Shown here: positions 19,301 to 25,420 of the stretch, piece after piece
How the letters are laid out: each line of letters begins with the position of its first letter
Position numbering within the stretch: the stretch's first letter is position 1
Source of the DNA: CBFGWV01 sp965652545
Lineage (GTDB): Bacteria > Pseudomonadota > Gammaproteobacteria > Competibacterales > Competibacteraceae
DNA length: 26,566 nucleotides
Assembly: GCA_965652545.1 (NCBI GenBank)
Contig: CBFGWV010000032.1
Coordinates: forward strand, 1-26,566
Direction of reading: 5' to 3'
Program-made: the position numbers and the translations under genes
Notes under the pieces: generated by a model
Told to the model about the DNA's origin: nothing
Databases searched by the model: none
The model's input: only the letters and a program-made list of their open reading frames with translations

Positions 19301-19429
19301 CAGCAGTGTGCCGGTGAAGAACAGCTCGCCGTTGCGGTCCTCGAACGCATGCTGCGAAAAGCGGATGGACTCGAACAGGCTGAGCGCCAGCGCCGGGTAG
19401 CGTTCGACGAAGGTCCAGGGCGCGGCCAT
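10325..19429 (-). CDS. Giant beta-rich protein with four LysM-like motifs
   Basis: The product is 3034 aa in one uninterrupted frame of 9.1 kb. It starts at ATG 19429 (MAAPWTFVERYPALALSLFE), directly after the TAG of the nuclease-fold gene. Residues 1 to about 1015 are beta-rich with alternating hydrophobics and many Gly (FGGFTMTGGFSFDSG, TNGNFILDLGFPTNGDFGRA, VPFxGSGGFYYGQLSG-like turns). About 1050-1330 is more helical. LysM-like motifs come in two pairs: 1335-1374 (HHGDTAASVAARLGL), 1377-1420 (GGETLLQVANRFGLPVREL), 1837-1884 (GADETLAGIARAFRTDPGAI) and 1887-1940 (PDDTLATLAFYRGVSVTAL). The remaining 1100 residues are mixed, ending RLRRLTLATARLVLP. There is no signal peptide, secretion repeat or autotransporter domain. 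Size and modularity suggest a structural or shell-like protein; beta-rich proteins of the DUF6603 type are a possible relation that I cannot verify. Function unknown. Confidence 0.92.
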   Translation of the reverse strand: MAAPWTFVERYPALALSLFESIRFSQHAFEDRNGELFFTGTLLLDGPLAAIAQFLNGSAQVPVSGGPIEEIGDAPATVPKMLLVADALGKVTLGSFELSITLEIADEVILNAKDKPIAAPAMRLVASIPITGHDPLRIVAAVGANLGHVIFTAEIPAGLELGLPLLNRLAGNTPVAALLPTQLPLVSDLILTGWSIGVAPKVPSLTSVSVAVETRESFIWEIVPGLLAVERIGFSIDVAFLPGASERYAELSGRIRLVEDPPVFLELGATFPNFVISGSFEGAEEPPDLSAIGGPPPAQLVGDAGCIDLRALAIKFIGPAAGDALPPTLNVCTLDFELDPKSVAFSLDAFLEVAWTVITINGKPLITLTGIQMMFRHLARETTGTIAASFRLADPVTGPEIGVSGSYGGAEAGWLFSGQLLSPQLSLRELIAFYMPDATLPPGDVVLSRLSASISTGPSEAYGFAITVVWKDIFGGALPLKSVGAAVMVDSQLVAGVRTTKGRIEGLLDFGGFTMTGGFSFDSGADNVIDLTVFGITAKINTKTPPFILTISPKGLSFGDVVALLVQAALGGRKVSLPSPWDVLNLISLDGLAFFINFTDEKIGFTLALDLNLGFINLKKIALTYSLQTKEVVFEIADGSFLGGAAPLPKPWDVTDPAKAPAVPGQGSDIFNLKFLAAGQHVLPASGDLPASVPQAVDILQAAFKVPARKPPLKDTALRFSNEAGWLIGSRSTIVGIIDLDTVFYDPLLYGIAIQVTGGNFENLRFEVLYKKVSDTVGVYQIDLTLPDFIRNQDFGTFSVTLPAIKLSIFTNGNFILDLGFPTNGDFGRAFSLQWLPFVGSGGFYYGQLSGETAKGLPVTACGDFNPAIAFGIGVRVGIGKDIDKGILKAGLSLTVQGILEGLIAVFHPYPGTPAATGGDPVTYYAVQGQIALVGRIYGEVNFAIISAELDITARIAVRLLLAAAKAILIAFEAGVTVSLRVTINLGLFKINIRLAFSATVRADFTIGSDDPNPPWLACAPSAAAPRRYLPTPLDRLAAPLAVADMQWVPIKPAAPVPLQLYYLPQFTVGEVEGSPRGQGVALLFIESADTAALARHETAAPKSFEALAEGLLLWTVNAFFKLADPTVENLLKQTVTADDLAQIFAFLTRTGGDGLPLQPFSAAEAIDFLAAYVAARLDVPALSDGSGTDPVAGVFPMLPIFSLCIGEDEIRDFATFGEVDDTYLSEVKRYFQALAARYRRESHQDAPNTLAGAANPTQSLVSFLFVDYLAMLIRALVEDARDLFGRTVVTTLLDTSLDELARAHPQAGLSAQEWGFINRHRPLRTGANLRIDGMRLTLHHGDTAASVAARLGLPEADLIHLPESAAAGQRVRLPAFIHRSPGGETLLQVANRFGLPVRELIAANSHGDALFAAGTRLLLRGAEAMTVAEILDQLNQAHRLQNLSGMAARVYLSGLRPPAPPATPTDPLGDPQPLYRLCGQQFDADGLVLGTPVTLGLTTGEAVDWLTFGPDFGPEPPPPADPPVKTDITFAATQAIVDLVSGLQTAGGAFNPQSTFTTFPLFDEQPRRVSLRNPIPWRRPDVAGEALDPGIWSFPPELVSLINARKNQDARFQLVREVDGIETPVTPSWSTLIPITVRQAPSGESGAPVANTYELQGTDEAGGQLLEQLLIRVAGDPTLSAALQLLYPEEPIAPGDESIPVGLRSDGAADTSLFLLQTNLSTVANPVPAAATLAADGSNLVGMTGIELLQRVWEGSVVRSGGYFLFYQVDSTQAGLPEYLFNETPVTTVFLLVTTNIGNSTTGDPLPPYLNAVVTSEPVAPEDELLFVRAVPTPVTGYRMGADETLAGIARAFRTDPGAIARANAYRRLRPGVRLNVPARTDGLMGAHSYEPLPDDTLATLAFYRGVSVTALAFANRDVPGLFAEPLSFDDRLQVKVPSLAPGNVGFALTRPNPDQTANPNQRQVEALYNWLSFRIAQSSVFPRTNPALPVGPATQNAPGPFDPDADTRPPLPRAGEPWTYEAVVPVFLDPGISSNSGLDTRNDPYATVGESVQLELAWLDMFGNTLPVATTTADWPLTDIAIRYTDDVIGVDAWPNVIARYAIAPVSPPELVLSLSFVRDRYLAGGAADPVQLARADRDQFQTVYFQIKQDDVRLTLETSLEAGQAPDASEIKTALLDWLVQIHTFLTAVIDQGPPVNPQPPLTLDIRRAVSASNPKNLFALSVVFAIARDPALVDDQFKDVPAVAGVQAVITPDIAQPAASPADEPLPPLRRFANDIETAFTQLRVLTGSRQADEDESVAVDIWLARFGDTPLPGIGFDIQADTPLFFAPSPLATRLLSRPDRDHQDPVPVYPYVSGEFIGDQTPTGQIVTGLDIESLARDFVVAVDAFLSAQFSVPAWRLAHEAPPARIAPGGRVSSLPGQPDPLTQPFESIIDAKANVAAAIADDAIAILKTPAPTPENLAEAREQWRQQLLLQLGNAYRIDTGVQYNVTVSADTPPADRLPPRLFGKVIASGQSTGDDRAFSFNASSIALDNRPGRAFLSTMLDVRQARAQRNLPVALDLQLTQIQRDIRNVPEIQGYQASAWLSFVNPFIVTGDAGPLLTPVIPIPLRAYPTPPSLTDQVAEAEVGQFTAARGEALAVFEDDLAKARAWRYAFTYEGVEADQDTVNAVVTVNVRQDAPNAFADADEPDLLEALVQFSTVYPDIARDLEAVRSGVDDPVSRNALASFAWLVQRVGNAWGAWREVTQSLAGLRDAPLRESAYRIREDGQGDDPLVIEVSRTRADGEPIELPVIVIQDYTAHAQASVDTVRYTYTDAAGSPLSAAVGKAIRRREAVFGGFDVLKQENAWAGVFVVRNEGLVADAETADDFLYQTPLIRFIDPVTPLLDPNIEIDIARFTPGGDQHALGVFLGNFFDAFFAGAVSVGESRTLAMGGSYEYRLGSPGLPVVLPIFLSTPQPFPIETVGTDNPFLQAVAGQVEGWLNDNAPAGRDSGGMLLLDLTVYASLADSKLPVLRLRRLTLATARLVLP

Positions 19430-20461
19430 CTAGATGGTCACCGATGCGGACACGGGCAGGTGGTTGCTCACCTGGTCGCGCACCACATGCCAGGCGTCTT
19501 CCAGGTCCTGGGGTGGCATGGCGTTGTTGAGCAAGGCATTGTTGCGCACGAAGGCCACGTTGAAGTTGGTGATCGTGGGCACCAGGAAACCGGCCGCGCC
19601 ACCGAGGTTGGACGACTCGACCAACAGGTCGGTGACCTCTTCGTTCGCCATCGCCCCGTTGCGGGCGAAGATGTTGTCGTAGGCGTTGACGCGGTACTCC
19701 AGGCTGTTGTTGAACGGCGGTATCGGCGTCGAGTTGACCAGGCTGGTTGCCGCGGCCAGCGGGTTCATGAAGTTGTTGGGATCGATCGCCGGGTTGCTCA
19801 CGTTGGCCACGAGGTTGGCGTAGTCGCCCGGAAAGCTGATCAAGTCGACGTTGAAGTCGCCCGCCACGATGGCTGCGTCCATCGCCACCAGATTGCCGGT
19901 ACCGTCGTCGACCTGCTGGATCGTCCGCATCAGGCCGATAGCGTTCACGCCCAGCGGTGTGAAGCCGCCGAACATGGCGTGATAGAGCATGACGCTGAAG
20001 TTGTGGTTGGTGTCGGTGGTTCGAAAGGTGATGAAGTACGGCCGTCGGCCACCGCTTCGGGTCAGCGCGGCCGGAAACCTCAGAAAGGCCGGTGGCGGTG
20101 CAATGGGGCGCAGGTCGTAACCCTGGTTGGGGTTCGGCCCACCGATCGCCGCGCTGGCCAGCGGGCCGAAGTTGTTGCCCGTCTCCCACAATAGGTAATA
20201 GGCCTCGTTGTTCTGGGTTCGGGCGCTGACCACCGCGTTCCAGGCATTGGCATTGCCGTTGGCCGCCTGCAACGCGGGCACGAGATTGTTGGTCAGGTTG
20301 GCGGTGGCGGCGTTCTTGACCTCGATGATCGAGATCATGTTCGCGTTCACCTGGGCGGCCACCGCAGCGATGTAATTGATGATCTGCGCGCCGTTGCCGT
20401 TGTTGATCTTGTTGTTGCTCAGCGTCTCGATGTTCCAGTGCAGGAAATTGATGACCGCCAT
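19430..20461 (-). CDS. Endonuclease/exonuclease/phosphatase-fold protein
   Basis: The product is 343 aa. The start is ATG 20461 (MAVINFLHWNIETLS), one base after the TGA of the gene upstream; a longer open frame to 20584 overlaps that gene and is rejected. The EEP metallohydrolase fold is shown by its ordered motifs: HWNIE with Asn10, IIEVKN with metal-ligand Glu47, YHAMFGG with His161, GDFNVD with Asp202 and Asn204, YDNIFAR at 261-267, and NHLPV with His334. In the family the last motif is normally Ser-Asp-His; here it is Ser-Asn-His (Asn333), so the residue that orients the catalytic His is changed. The family includes DNases, AP endonucleases, sphingomyelinases and phosphoinositide phosphatases, and the substrate cannot be told. 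No signal peptide. Its TAG stop touches the ATG of the giant gene, so the two are translationally coupled. Confidence 0.92.
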   Translation of the reverse strand: MAVINFLHWNIETLSNNKINNGNGAQIINYIAAVAAQVNANMISIIEVKNAATANLTNNLVPALQAANGNANAWNAVVSARTQNNEAYYLLWETGNNFGPLASAAIGGPNPNQGYDLRPIAPPPAFLRFPAALTRSGGRRPYFITFRTTDTNHNFSVMLYHAMFGGFTPLGVNAIGLMRTIQQVDDGTGNLVAMDAAIVAGDFNVDLISFPGDYANLVANVSNPAIDPNNFMNPLAAATSLVNSTPIPPFNNSLEYRVNAYDNIFARNGAMANEEVTDLLVESSNLGGAAGFLVPTITNFNVAFVRNNALLNNAMPPQDLEDAWHVVRDQVSNHLPVSASVTI

Positions 20462-20462
20462 G

Positions 20463-23400
20463 TCAGGCCTCCCGGGCGCCGCTGGGCTTCGGCTCGTCTT
20501 TGATGTAGGCGGCGTACCAGCCCAGGTTGCCGCCTGCGGCGGGGTTGTCCGGGTCGCCGAACAACAGGGCGCTGGTCTGCGCACCGGGCGGCAGCGAAAT
20601 GCCCAGGAACTGGAGCGCGATACTGCTCAAGCGCAGCAGGTAGGCCACTTGCCCGGGCACCGAATCGTCGGTCTCGAAGGCGATGGTGCCGATGTTCAAG
20701 CGCAGCACGTTCTGCAGGCTCAGCGTCTTCTTGCCCCCACCCAGCAGCGGCAGCTTGATCAGCAGCGCACCGCTGCGTGCCTCGGCGCCGGGGCTCCAGG
20801 CCACGAGGACGGAGGCCTTGAAGCCGGCGCTCTCGGCCAGCGCACCCACGCTGCCGAGGTTCAGGTCGAACACCAGCCCGAACCAGCGCTCGCCCAGCGG
20901 CTGGACATCGAAGGCCGGCGGGGTCTGCACCTCGATGAAGCCCAGGTCTTCCGGCGTCTGTTCCGGACCGCCACGGATCAGATTGACGACGGTCACCGGG
21001 AAGTTCGCCGCCAGGCTGTTGCGGCGCGAATCGCTCTGGCCCAGGTCCAGCGCCAGCTTGTCGATGGAAAAGGCAAAGGCGCGGTTGCTTGCGGTGCGCG
21101 CCTGGCTGTCGAAATCGAAGCCCATGTCGACGTTGAGGTTCGAGATGAACAAACCTTTCTGCCCGCCGCCCCCGCTGTCGCCGAAGGAATACGCATCGAA
21201 GCCCGGCAGCGGTTTGAAGTTCAGCAGCGCCCAGAAGGTAAAGCGTGAGGCGATGCGCTCCACCCCGGGGTCGAGATCACGCACGTCGATGGTGCTGAAC
21301 TGGGCTTTGACGATCTCGATGGCCTCCAGCGTCGCGCTCTCCAAAGTGAACACGTAGCTGGTCTGCGGCAGCGTGTTGAAGGTGTAGGTGCGGTGCCCGT
21401 CGTGGTTTTCGTAGGCGCCGGCCAGTTCCACCGCGAACTGCAGGATGGAGTTCAGCGGCGTACCGGTCTGTACCCGCGCCGGCTCATCGAACCAGGCATC
21501 GGTGGTCAGCGAGACCAGGCTTTGGAAGTCGGCGATGTCGCTGTTCTCGAACACCACCTGTAGGTTGAGCACGCGGAAGTCATAACGCCCCGCGCCAGGC
21601 TCGGGCGCCTGGACGAGCGGGTCGAGGTACTGGATCCGCCGGGGTTGCGAGAGCGTTGCGATGGCCGTCTGCCGTGCGACGAAGCCGCGGTCCTGATAGG
21701 CGATCAGCCCGAACAGCGAGCTTTGCGGCACCTGCAAACCCTCACCGCCGGACTGCTCGACGAAATTGACCTCCACCCCCAGGTGATGACCGAAGAAGTC
21801 CTCTTGCACGATGCCCGCAAGCAGGCCTTTGAGGTCTTCGGGAAAGTCCTCCAGCCCCACGTCCACGCGCAGCATCAACACGCCGTTCCAGGCCTTGTTG
21901 TCGACGATGTCGAGAAATTTGCGAAAGCGCGGGTTCTCCGCGACCTGCTGCTCGGTCTGTTCGATATACCGCGACAGCCAGTCGGCCACCGTGAGCGGGT
22001 CGTCATTGAACACGGCCGGGTCGGTCCACGAGGCGGTGTCGCGCAGGCGCTCACGGATCGACCCCACCCCGAACTTGAACACCACCACATTGCGGAACTC
22101 CCGCGTGGCGCCCTGGTTGGCACTCACATCGACCGTGAACGGCCAGCCGCCCAAGGTGATGCGGTTGCGGAAGTCGCCCAGCGGCGCCGCCCGGGTGGCC
22201 ACCAGAAACAGCTGGTTGCTCTGCAAGGCCTGGCGCAGGGCATCGGGCAGGTCGAGAAAGGCCAGATCCGGGCTGCCCTCGGGGCCGCGGGCGAGCAGTA
22301 CGTGCGTCCACTGCAAGTCGTCGATGGTGGCGAGGAAACCCTGCGGTGTGGTGGTGGTGCGCGCCGCGCCGGTGACCGCCAGCCGCTGCGGGCCGGGGGC
22401 CATGCCGGCAATGGCGGCGCGACGCGCGGGGTTGAGCACCTGCTCTTCGTAGCGTTGCAGGTCTTCGGCGCTGAACCCACCGCCGGCCGGGTCCACCGCC
22501 GCGTACGGCGCCAGTGGAAAGAACGCCTCGCCCGCCGCGCCGGTGAAGCGCGCCGCCGGTGCATCGAACACACCGAGCACGCCGTAGCTGGTGGCTGGAT
22601 CGGCCGCGTACAAGCCGGCATTCCGCGGTTGGGCGACATACACCGGCGCGGTGCCGCCGCCATCGGCCGGTTTCGGTTTGACCCAGGCGGTGAGCAAATC
22701 GTCGCGCAGCAAGGGCAGCCCGGCCCCGCTGGCGGCGCCGATGACGGGAAAGACCGGGGCAAAGGCCTTGCTACCGGCCTGGAAGCTCAGGATGTCGGCC
22801 GCGGCGCCTTGATCGTCCGCCGTCACCTGCATGAACTCGGCGCCGGCCAGGCCGCACAGCAGGCGCTGTGGCGTGGGCGCGGCGGCCGCCGGCGAGACCA
22901 GCGCGAAGTCCCCCTGGGGCGTGAGGTAAAACCGCGGGCCCTCGGGCGAGGGCAGGGGCTGGAACACCAGCTTGGCCGAGCCGGCGATTGGGCGCAGCGC
23001 CAGTGGCTGGCCGTACACCGTGCGCAGTGAGGTGGGCAGCACCGCCTCGGCCGGTGCCAGAAAACCGGTGGCGATTTCCCCTTGCTCGGTGATGGTGAGC
23101 GTGTACGCCTGGCCAGTGAAAGCCAGGAAGGTGCGTGTCGGGTCCAGCGGGGCGAGCGGGTCCCATTGGCTGTCGAGGAGCAGTTGCAAGGCCGACTCGG
23201 CATCGTTCTGCGGCGTGAATAACGGGTAACGCTGGATGCGCATACCGATGGGCGAGCTTGTGTCGCGGTAGGCGTAGCGGATGGAGGCGTCCCAGCCGGT
23301 GAGCGCATCGTCGGAGAAGTCGCCGATCATCGCCTGGCTGGTCCAGGCGTAACGGGCGGCGCCATCGAGCGGCAGGAACAGGCCCGCCGCGCCGCCCTCG

Positions 23401-23894
23401 CTGTCCAGGCCGGGCAGGTCGGCGGGGAAGGACACGCGAAAGGTGTCGATCCCATCGTTGCCGTCGATCGCCATGACCTGGGCTTGCGCCGCGAAGGGCA
23501 GCCCGTAGTTGGCGAAGGGAAACACGACACGGGCGGCGACCACCGGCAGGGCGCCGGCCACTGGTGCCAATGGCAGCACGAAGACCTGGGCGATCGCCCC
23601 GCCGGGATCGAGCGCGAGCCAGGCGAAGCCGCTGTGGCTCGGCTCGGGCAGGACGCCGGGGTGGTCGGCCCGGTAGGTCGCCAGCGCGGCGGCGAATGCC
23701 GGCGCATCGGCCGGGGGGGCGGCCAACACGATGAAATAGCCCAGGTAGGCCGGGTCCGACCACGCCTGGGCGATGTCGATCTGTGCCGGATCGCCGCTGG
23801 CGGTGAGCAGAAAGCCCAGCCAACCGGTCCCTGGCGACGCGGCAACCCGCTCGTACAAGGCCGTCGTGCCGACCCTGGCGAACTGGATCGCCAC
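20463..23894 (-). CDS. Unrecognised 1143-aa beta-rich protein
   Basis: The product is 1143 aa. The GTG at 23894 (VAIQFARVGTTALYERVAA) is chosen because it follows the collagen-like gene's TGA by one base; the open frame extends to 24239, but that part overlaps the collagen-like gene and its translation is Arg/Ser-rich, typical of a shadow frame. The protein has no signal peptide and no known enzyme motif that I can see. It is rich in Ala, Gly, Pro and in alternating strands, with segments such as LGYFIVLAAPPADAPAF near the start, RYDFRVLNLQVVFENSDIAD in the middle, and LLGGGKKTLSLQNVLRLNIG near the end. The last 40 residues include SIALQFLGISLPPGAQ and GGNLGWYAAYIKDE. In texture it resembles the N-terminal third of the giant protein, which may mean a related fold. 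The tight junctions on both sides imply a joint role with its neighbours. Confidence 0.9.
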   Translation of the reverse strand: MAIQFARVGTTALYERVAASPGTGWLGFLLTASGDPAQIDIAQAWSDPAYLGYFIVLAAPPADAPAFAAALATYRADHPGVLPEPSHSGFAWLALDPGGAIAQVFVLPLAPVAGALPVVAARVVFPFANYGLPFAAQAQVMAIDGNDGIDTFRVSFPADLPGLDSEGGAAGLFLPLDGAARYAWTSQAMIGDFSDDALTGWDASIRYAYRDTSSPIGMRIQRYPLFTPQNDAESALQLLLDSQWDPLAPLDPTRTFLAFTGQAYTLTITEQGEIATGFLAPAEAVLPTSLRTVYGQPLALRPIAGSAKLVFQPLPSPEGPRFYLTPQGDFALVSPAAAAPTPQRLLCGLAGAEFMQVTADDQGAAADILSFQAGSKAFAPVFPVIGAASGAGLPLLRDDLLTAWVKPKPADGGGTAPVYVAQPRNAGLYAADPATSYGVLGVFDAPAARFTGAAGEAFFPLAPYAAVDPAGGGFSAEDLQRYEEQVLNPARRAAIAGMAPGPQRLAVTGAARTTTTPQGFLATIDDLQWTHVLLARGPEGSPDLAFLDLPDALRQALQSNQLFLVATRAAPLGDFRNRITLGGWPFTVDVSANQGATREFRNVVVFKFGVGSIRERLRDTASWTDPAVFNDDPLTVADWLSRYIEQTEQQVAENPRFRKFLDIVDNKAWNGVLMLRVDVGLEDFPEDLKGLLAGIVQEDFFGHHLGVEVNFVEQSGGEGLQVPQSSLFGLIAYQDRGFVARQTAIATLSQPRRIQYLDPLVQAPEPGAGRYDFRVLNLQVVFENSDIADFQSLVSLTTDAWFDEPARVQTGTPLNSILQFAVELAGAYENHDGHRTYTFNTLPQTSYVFTLESATLEAIEIVKAQFSTIDVRDLDPGVERIASRFTFWALLNFKPLPGFDAYSFGDSGGGGQKGLFISNLNVDMGFDFDSQARTASNRAFAFSIDKLALDLGQSDSRRNSLAANFPVTVVNLIRGGPEQTPEDLGFIEVQTPPAFDVQPLGERWFGLVFDLNLGSVGALAESAGFKASVLVAWSPGAEARSGALLIKLPLLGGGKKTLSLQNVLRLNIGTIAFETDDSVPGQVAYLLRLSSIALQFLGISLPPGAQTSALLFGDPDNPAAGGNLGWYAAYIKDEPKPSGAREA

Positions 23895-23895
23895 C

Positions 23896-25266
23896 TCAGT
23901 TCCCCGGTTGCCGCAGCGCGGGTCGAAGCGAACGCCACAGCGACTGGAAGCGCTCGTCCGACACCTTGCCGGCACCCAGTGTGCGTTCGAGGAAGGCGCG
24001 GGCGTCGGCGACGATGTCCGCGGGTGCGGCGGGCGGCTGGCCCGTGACCAGTGCGTCGAAAGCCGCCTGCGGCGACAGGCCGGGCTGGGCGTCTTCCAGG
24101 GCCTTGAGGCGCGCGGCGACCTTCTGCGCGATCGCGGCCCCGTCGTCACCCTCGTCGATCCCAAGCCGTTGCAACGCCTCGTCCTGCGCCGCCGCTGTCC
24201 CCGATGGCGGGAAGAATTGCCCGCCGAAGAACGAGGCACTGATGGCCTGGAAGAGCACGTCGATCAGGACGGTGAGGTCGGGTGTGATGCGCCTGCCGGC
24301 TTGGGCGGCATCGTGCACCGGGCGGATGGGGTTGCGCGAGACGTAGGCCGCAGCCAGCAAAATACGGTTGAGCGTGTTGTCGATGAGGTCGGTCGGTTTT
24401 TTGAAATCAAAGGCATAGCGGATGAACGTGATCAGCGACTGCTGCGTGGTCGCATTGCCCATCTCGTTGACGAAGGAATTCATCAACCCCTCGCGATCGG
24501 GCGGCAATTGGCCCCGCGAGTACAGGTAGAGCAGGAGCAGGGTCTGCAGAATGATCGTGTCGATATCGGCCTCGCCGGAGGGGCCGGTAGCACCTGTCGG
24601 GCCTTCCGGCCCGGTCGCGCCGGTGCTGCCCCCCGGGCCCGTGGCACCTGTGGGACCGGCCTCACCACCCGGCCCTGTTGCGCCTTTCGGACCTTCGGGG
24701 CCAGTGGGGCCTTGCACGCCGGTCGCGCCGGTTCCACCGGTCTGGCCGTCGGGTCCGGTCGCCCCGGTGGGGCCGGCCTCGCCGCCAGGCCCGGTCGCCC
24801 CGGTCGGTCCCTCGGGGCCTGTGGGACCGTCCACGCCGGTGGCCCCGGTTTCTCCTGTCTGCCCGTCGGGCCCCGTCGGCCCGGTGGCGCCCGGGTCGCC
24901 GCTGGGCCCGGTCGCGCCCGTGGGGCCTTCGATGCCATCCGGTCCGGTGGCGCCGGTCGGGCCGGTTTCGCCGATCGGCCCGCTCGGCCCTTCAGGGCCG
25001 GTGGGGCCATCGGGCCCGGTTTCGCCCACCGGTCCAGTCACGCCCTGCGGGCCGGTCGGCCCGGTGGCGCCGATGACCTGGTTGAGGACGAGGTAATTCC
25101 AGGTGGGGCCGGGGTAGCCGGTTGGGCCGGTCAACCCCTGCGGCCCGGTGGGGCCGCTTTCGCCTTGCGGGCCGGTGGGCCCCTGTGGACCGCTGGCACC
25201 CTCGGGTCCGGTCGCGCCCTGAGGTCCGGTTGGTCCTTGTGGACCGGTGGGGCCTTCGTCGGCCAT
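23896..25266 (-). CDS. Collagen-like Gly-X-Thr protein with C-terminal helical domain
   Basis: The product is 456 aa from ATG 25266, with an AAGGA ribosome site 9-10 nt upstream. After MADE comes a collagen-like region: 17 Gly-X-Y triplets (5-55), a 10-residue break WNYLVLNQVI (56-65), then 56 triplets (66-233). Thr fills the Y position in about 39 of the 73 triplets, as in glycosylated bacterial collagens such as BclA. A 13-triplet block is duplicated (132-170 and 171-209, 36 of 39 residues equal). Residues 234-456 are a helical domain (DIDTIILQTLLLLYLYSRGQ, then FIRYAFDF, and a long Ala-rich C-terminal helix) that could nucleate trimers. There is no signal peptide and no cell-wall anchor. 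It is the first gene of the four-gene block, so it probably carries the block's promoter. Confidence 0.93.
   Translation of the reverse strand: MADEGPTGPQGPTGPQGATGPEGASGPQGPTGPQGESGPTGPQGLTGPTGYPGPTWNYLVLNQVIGATGPTGPQGVTGPVGETGPDGPTGPEGPSGPIGETGPTGATGPDGIEGPTGATGPSGDPGATGPTGPDGQTGETGATGVDGPTGPEGPTGATGPGGEAGPTGATGPDGQTGGTGATGVQGPTGPEGPKGATGPGGEAGPTGATGPGGSTGATGPEGPTGATGPSGEADIDTIILQTLLLLYLYSRGQLPPDREGLMNSFVNEMGNATTQQSLITFIRYAFDFKKPTDLIDNTLNRILLAAAYVSRNPIRPVHDAAQAGRRITPDLTVLIDVLFQAISASFFGGQFFPPSGTAAAQDEALQRLGIDEGDDGAAIAQKVAARLKALEDAQPGLSPQAAFDALVTGQPPAAPADIVADARAFLERTLGAGKVSDERFQSLWRSLRPALRQPGN
24640..24873 (-). repeat. 117-bp tandem duplication inside the collagen-like region
   Basis: Two adjacent 117-bp units (24757-24873, then 24640-24756 in the direction of translation) encode 13 Gly-X-Y triplets each and differ at only three residues: Glu to Gly, Asp to Gln and Thr to Lys. 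The length is a multiple of nine, so gain or loss of a unit keeps both frame and triplet register. Confidence 0.85.
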
Positions 25267-25309
25267 GGCGGCAATTCCTTTTCGCTACGCGGACGTATTA
25301 GTGCTATTG

Positions 25310-25337
25310 AATCTAATACATGGTTTTGCCGGTTCAA
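25310..25337 (-). promoter_or_regulatory. Candidate sigma70 promoter of the four-gene block
   Basis: On the minus strand a -35 TTGAAC (complement of 25332-25337) and a -10 TAGATT (complement of 25310-25315) are 16 bp apart, each matching the consensus at four of six positions. Transcription would begin near 25303, giving a leader of about 37 nt before the collagen-like ATG. The intergenic region is AT-rich and shared with the divergent glycosyltransferase gene. Confidence 0.4.
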
Positions 25338-25420
25338 GGATTTCTGGAAACTGTGATTTATACCGTGTGTATTTGTGACTTATTTTGCATTTTCTGGCCC
25401 TTCCTAACCCGAGTCGACGC

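Noticed and set aside
23895..24239. 115-residue N-terminal extension of the 1143-aa protein
   Set aside because: It lies inside the collagen-like gene in another frame and is Arg/Ser/Pro-rich; the GTG one base after the TGA is the natural start.
24551..25096. Plus-strand frame with many Gly-Pro-Val/Pro-Val-Ala repeats
   Set aside because: It is the antisense of the Gly-X-Thr triplets of the collagen-like gene; the repeats come from the same codons and there is no ribosome site.
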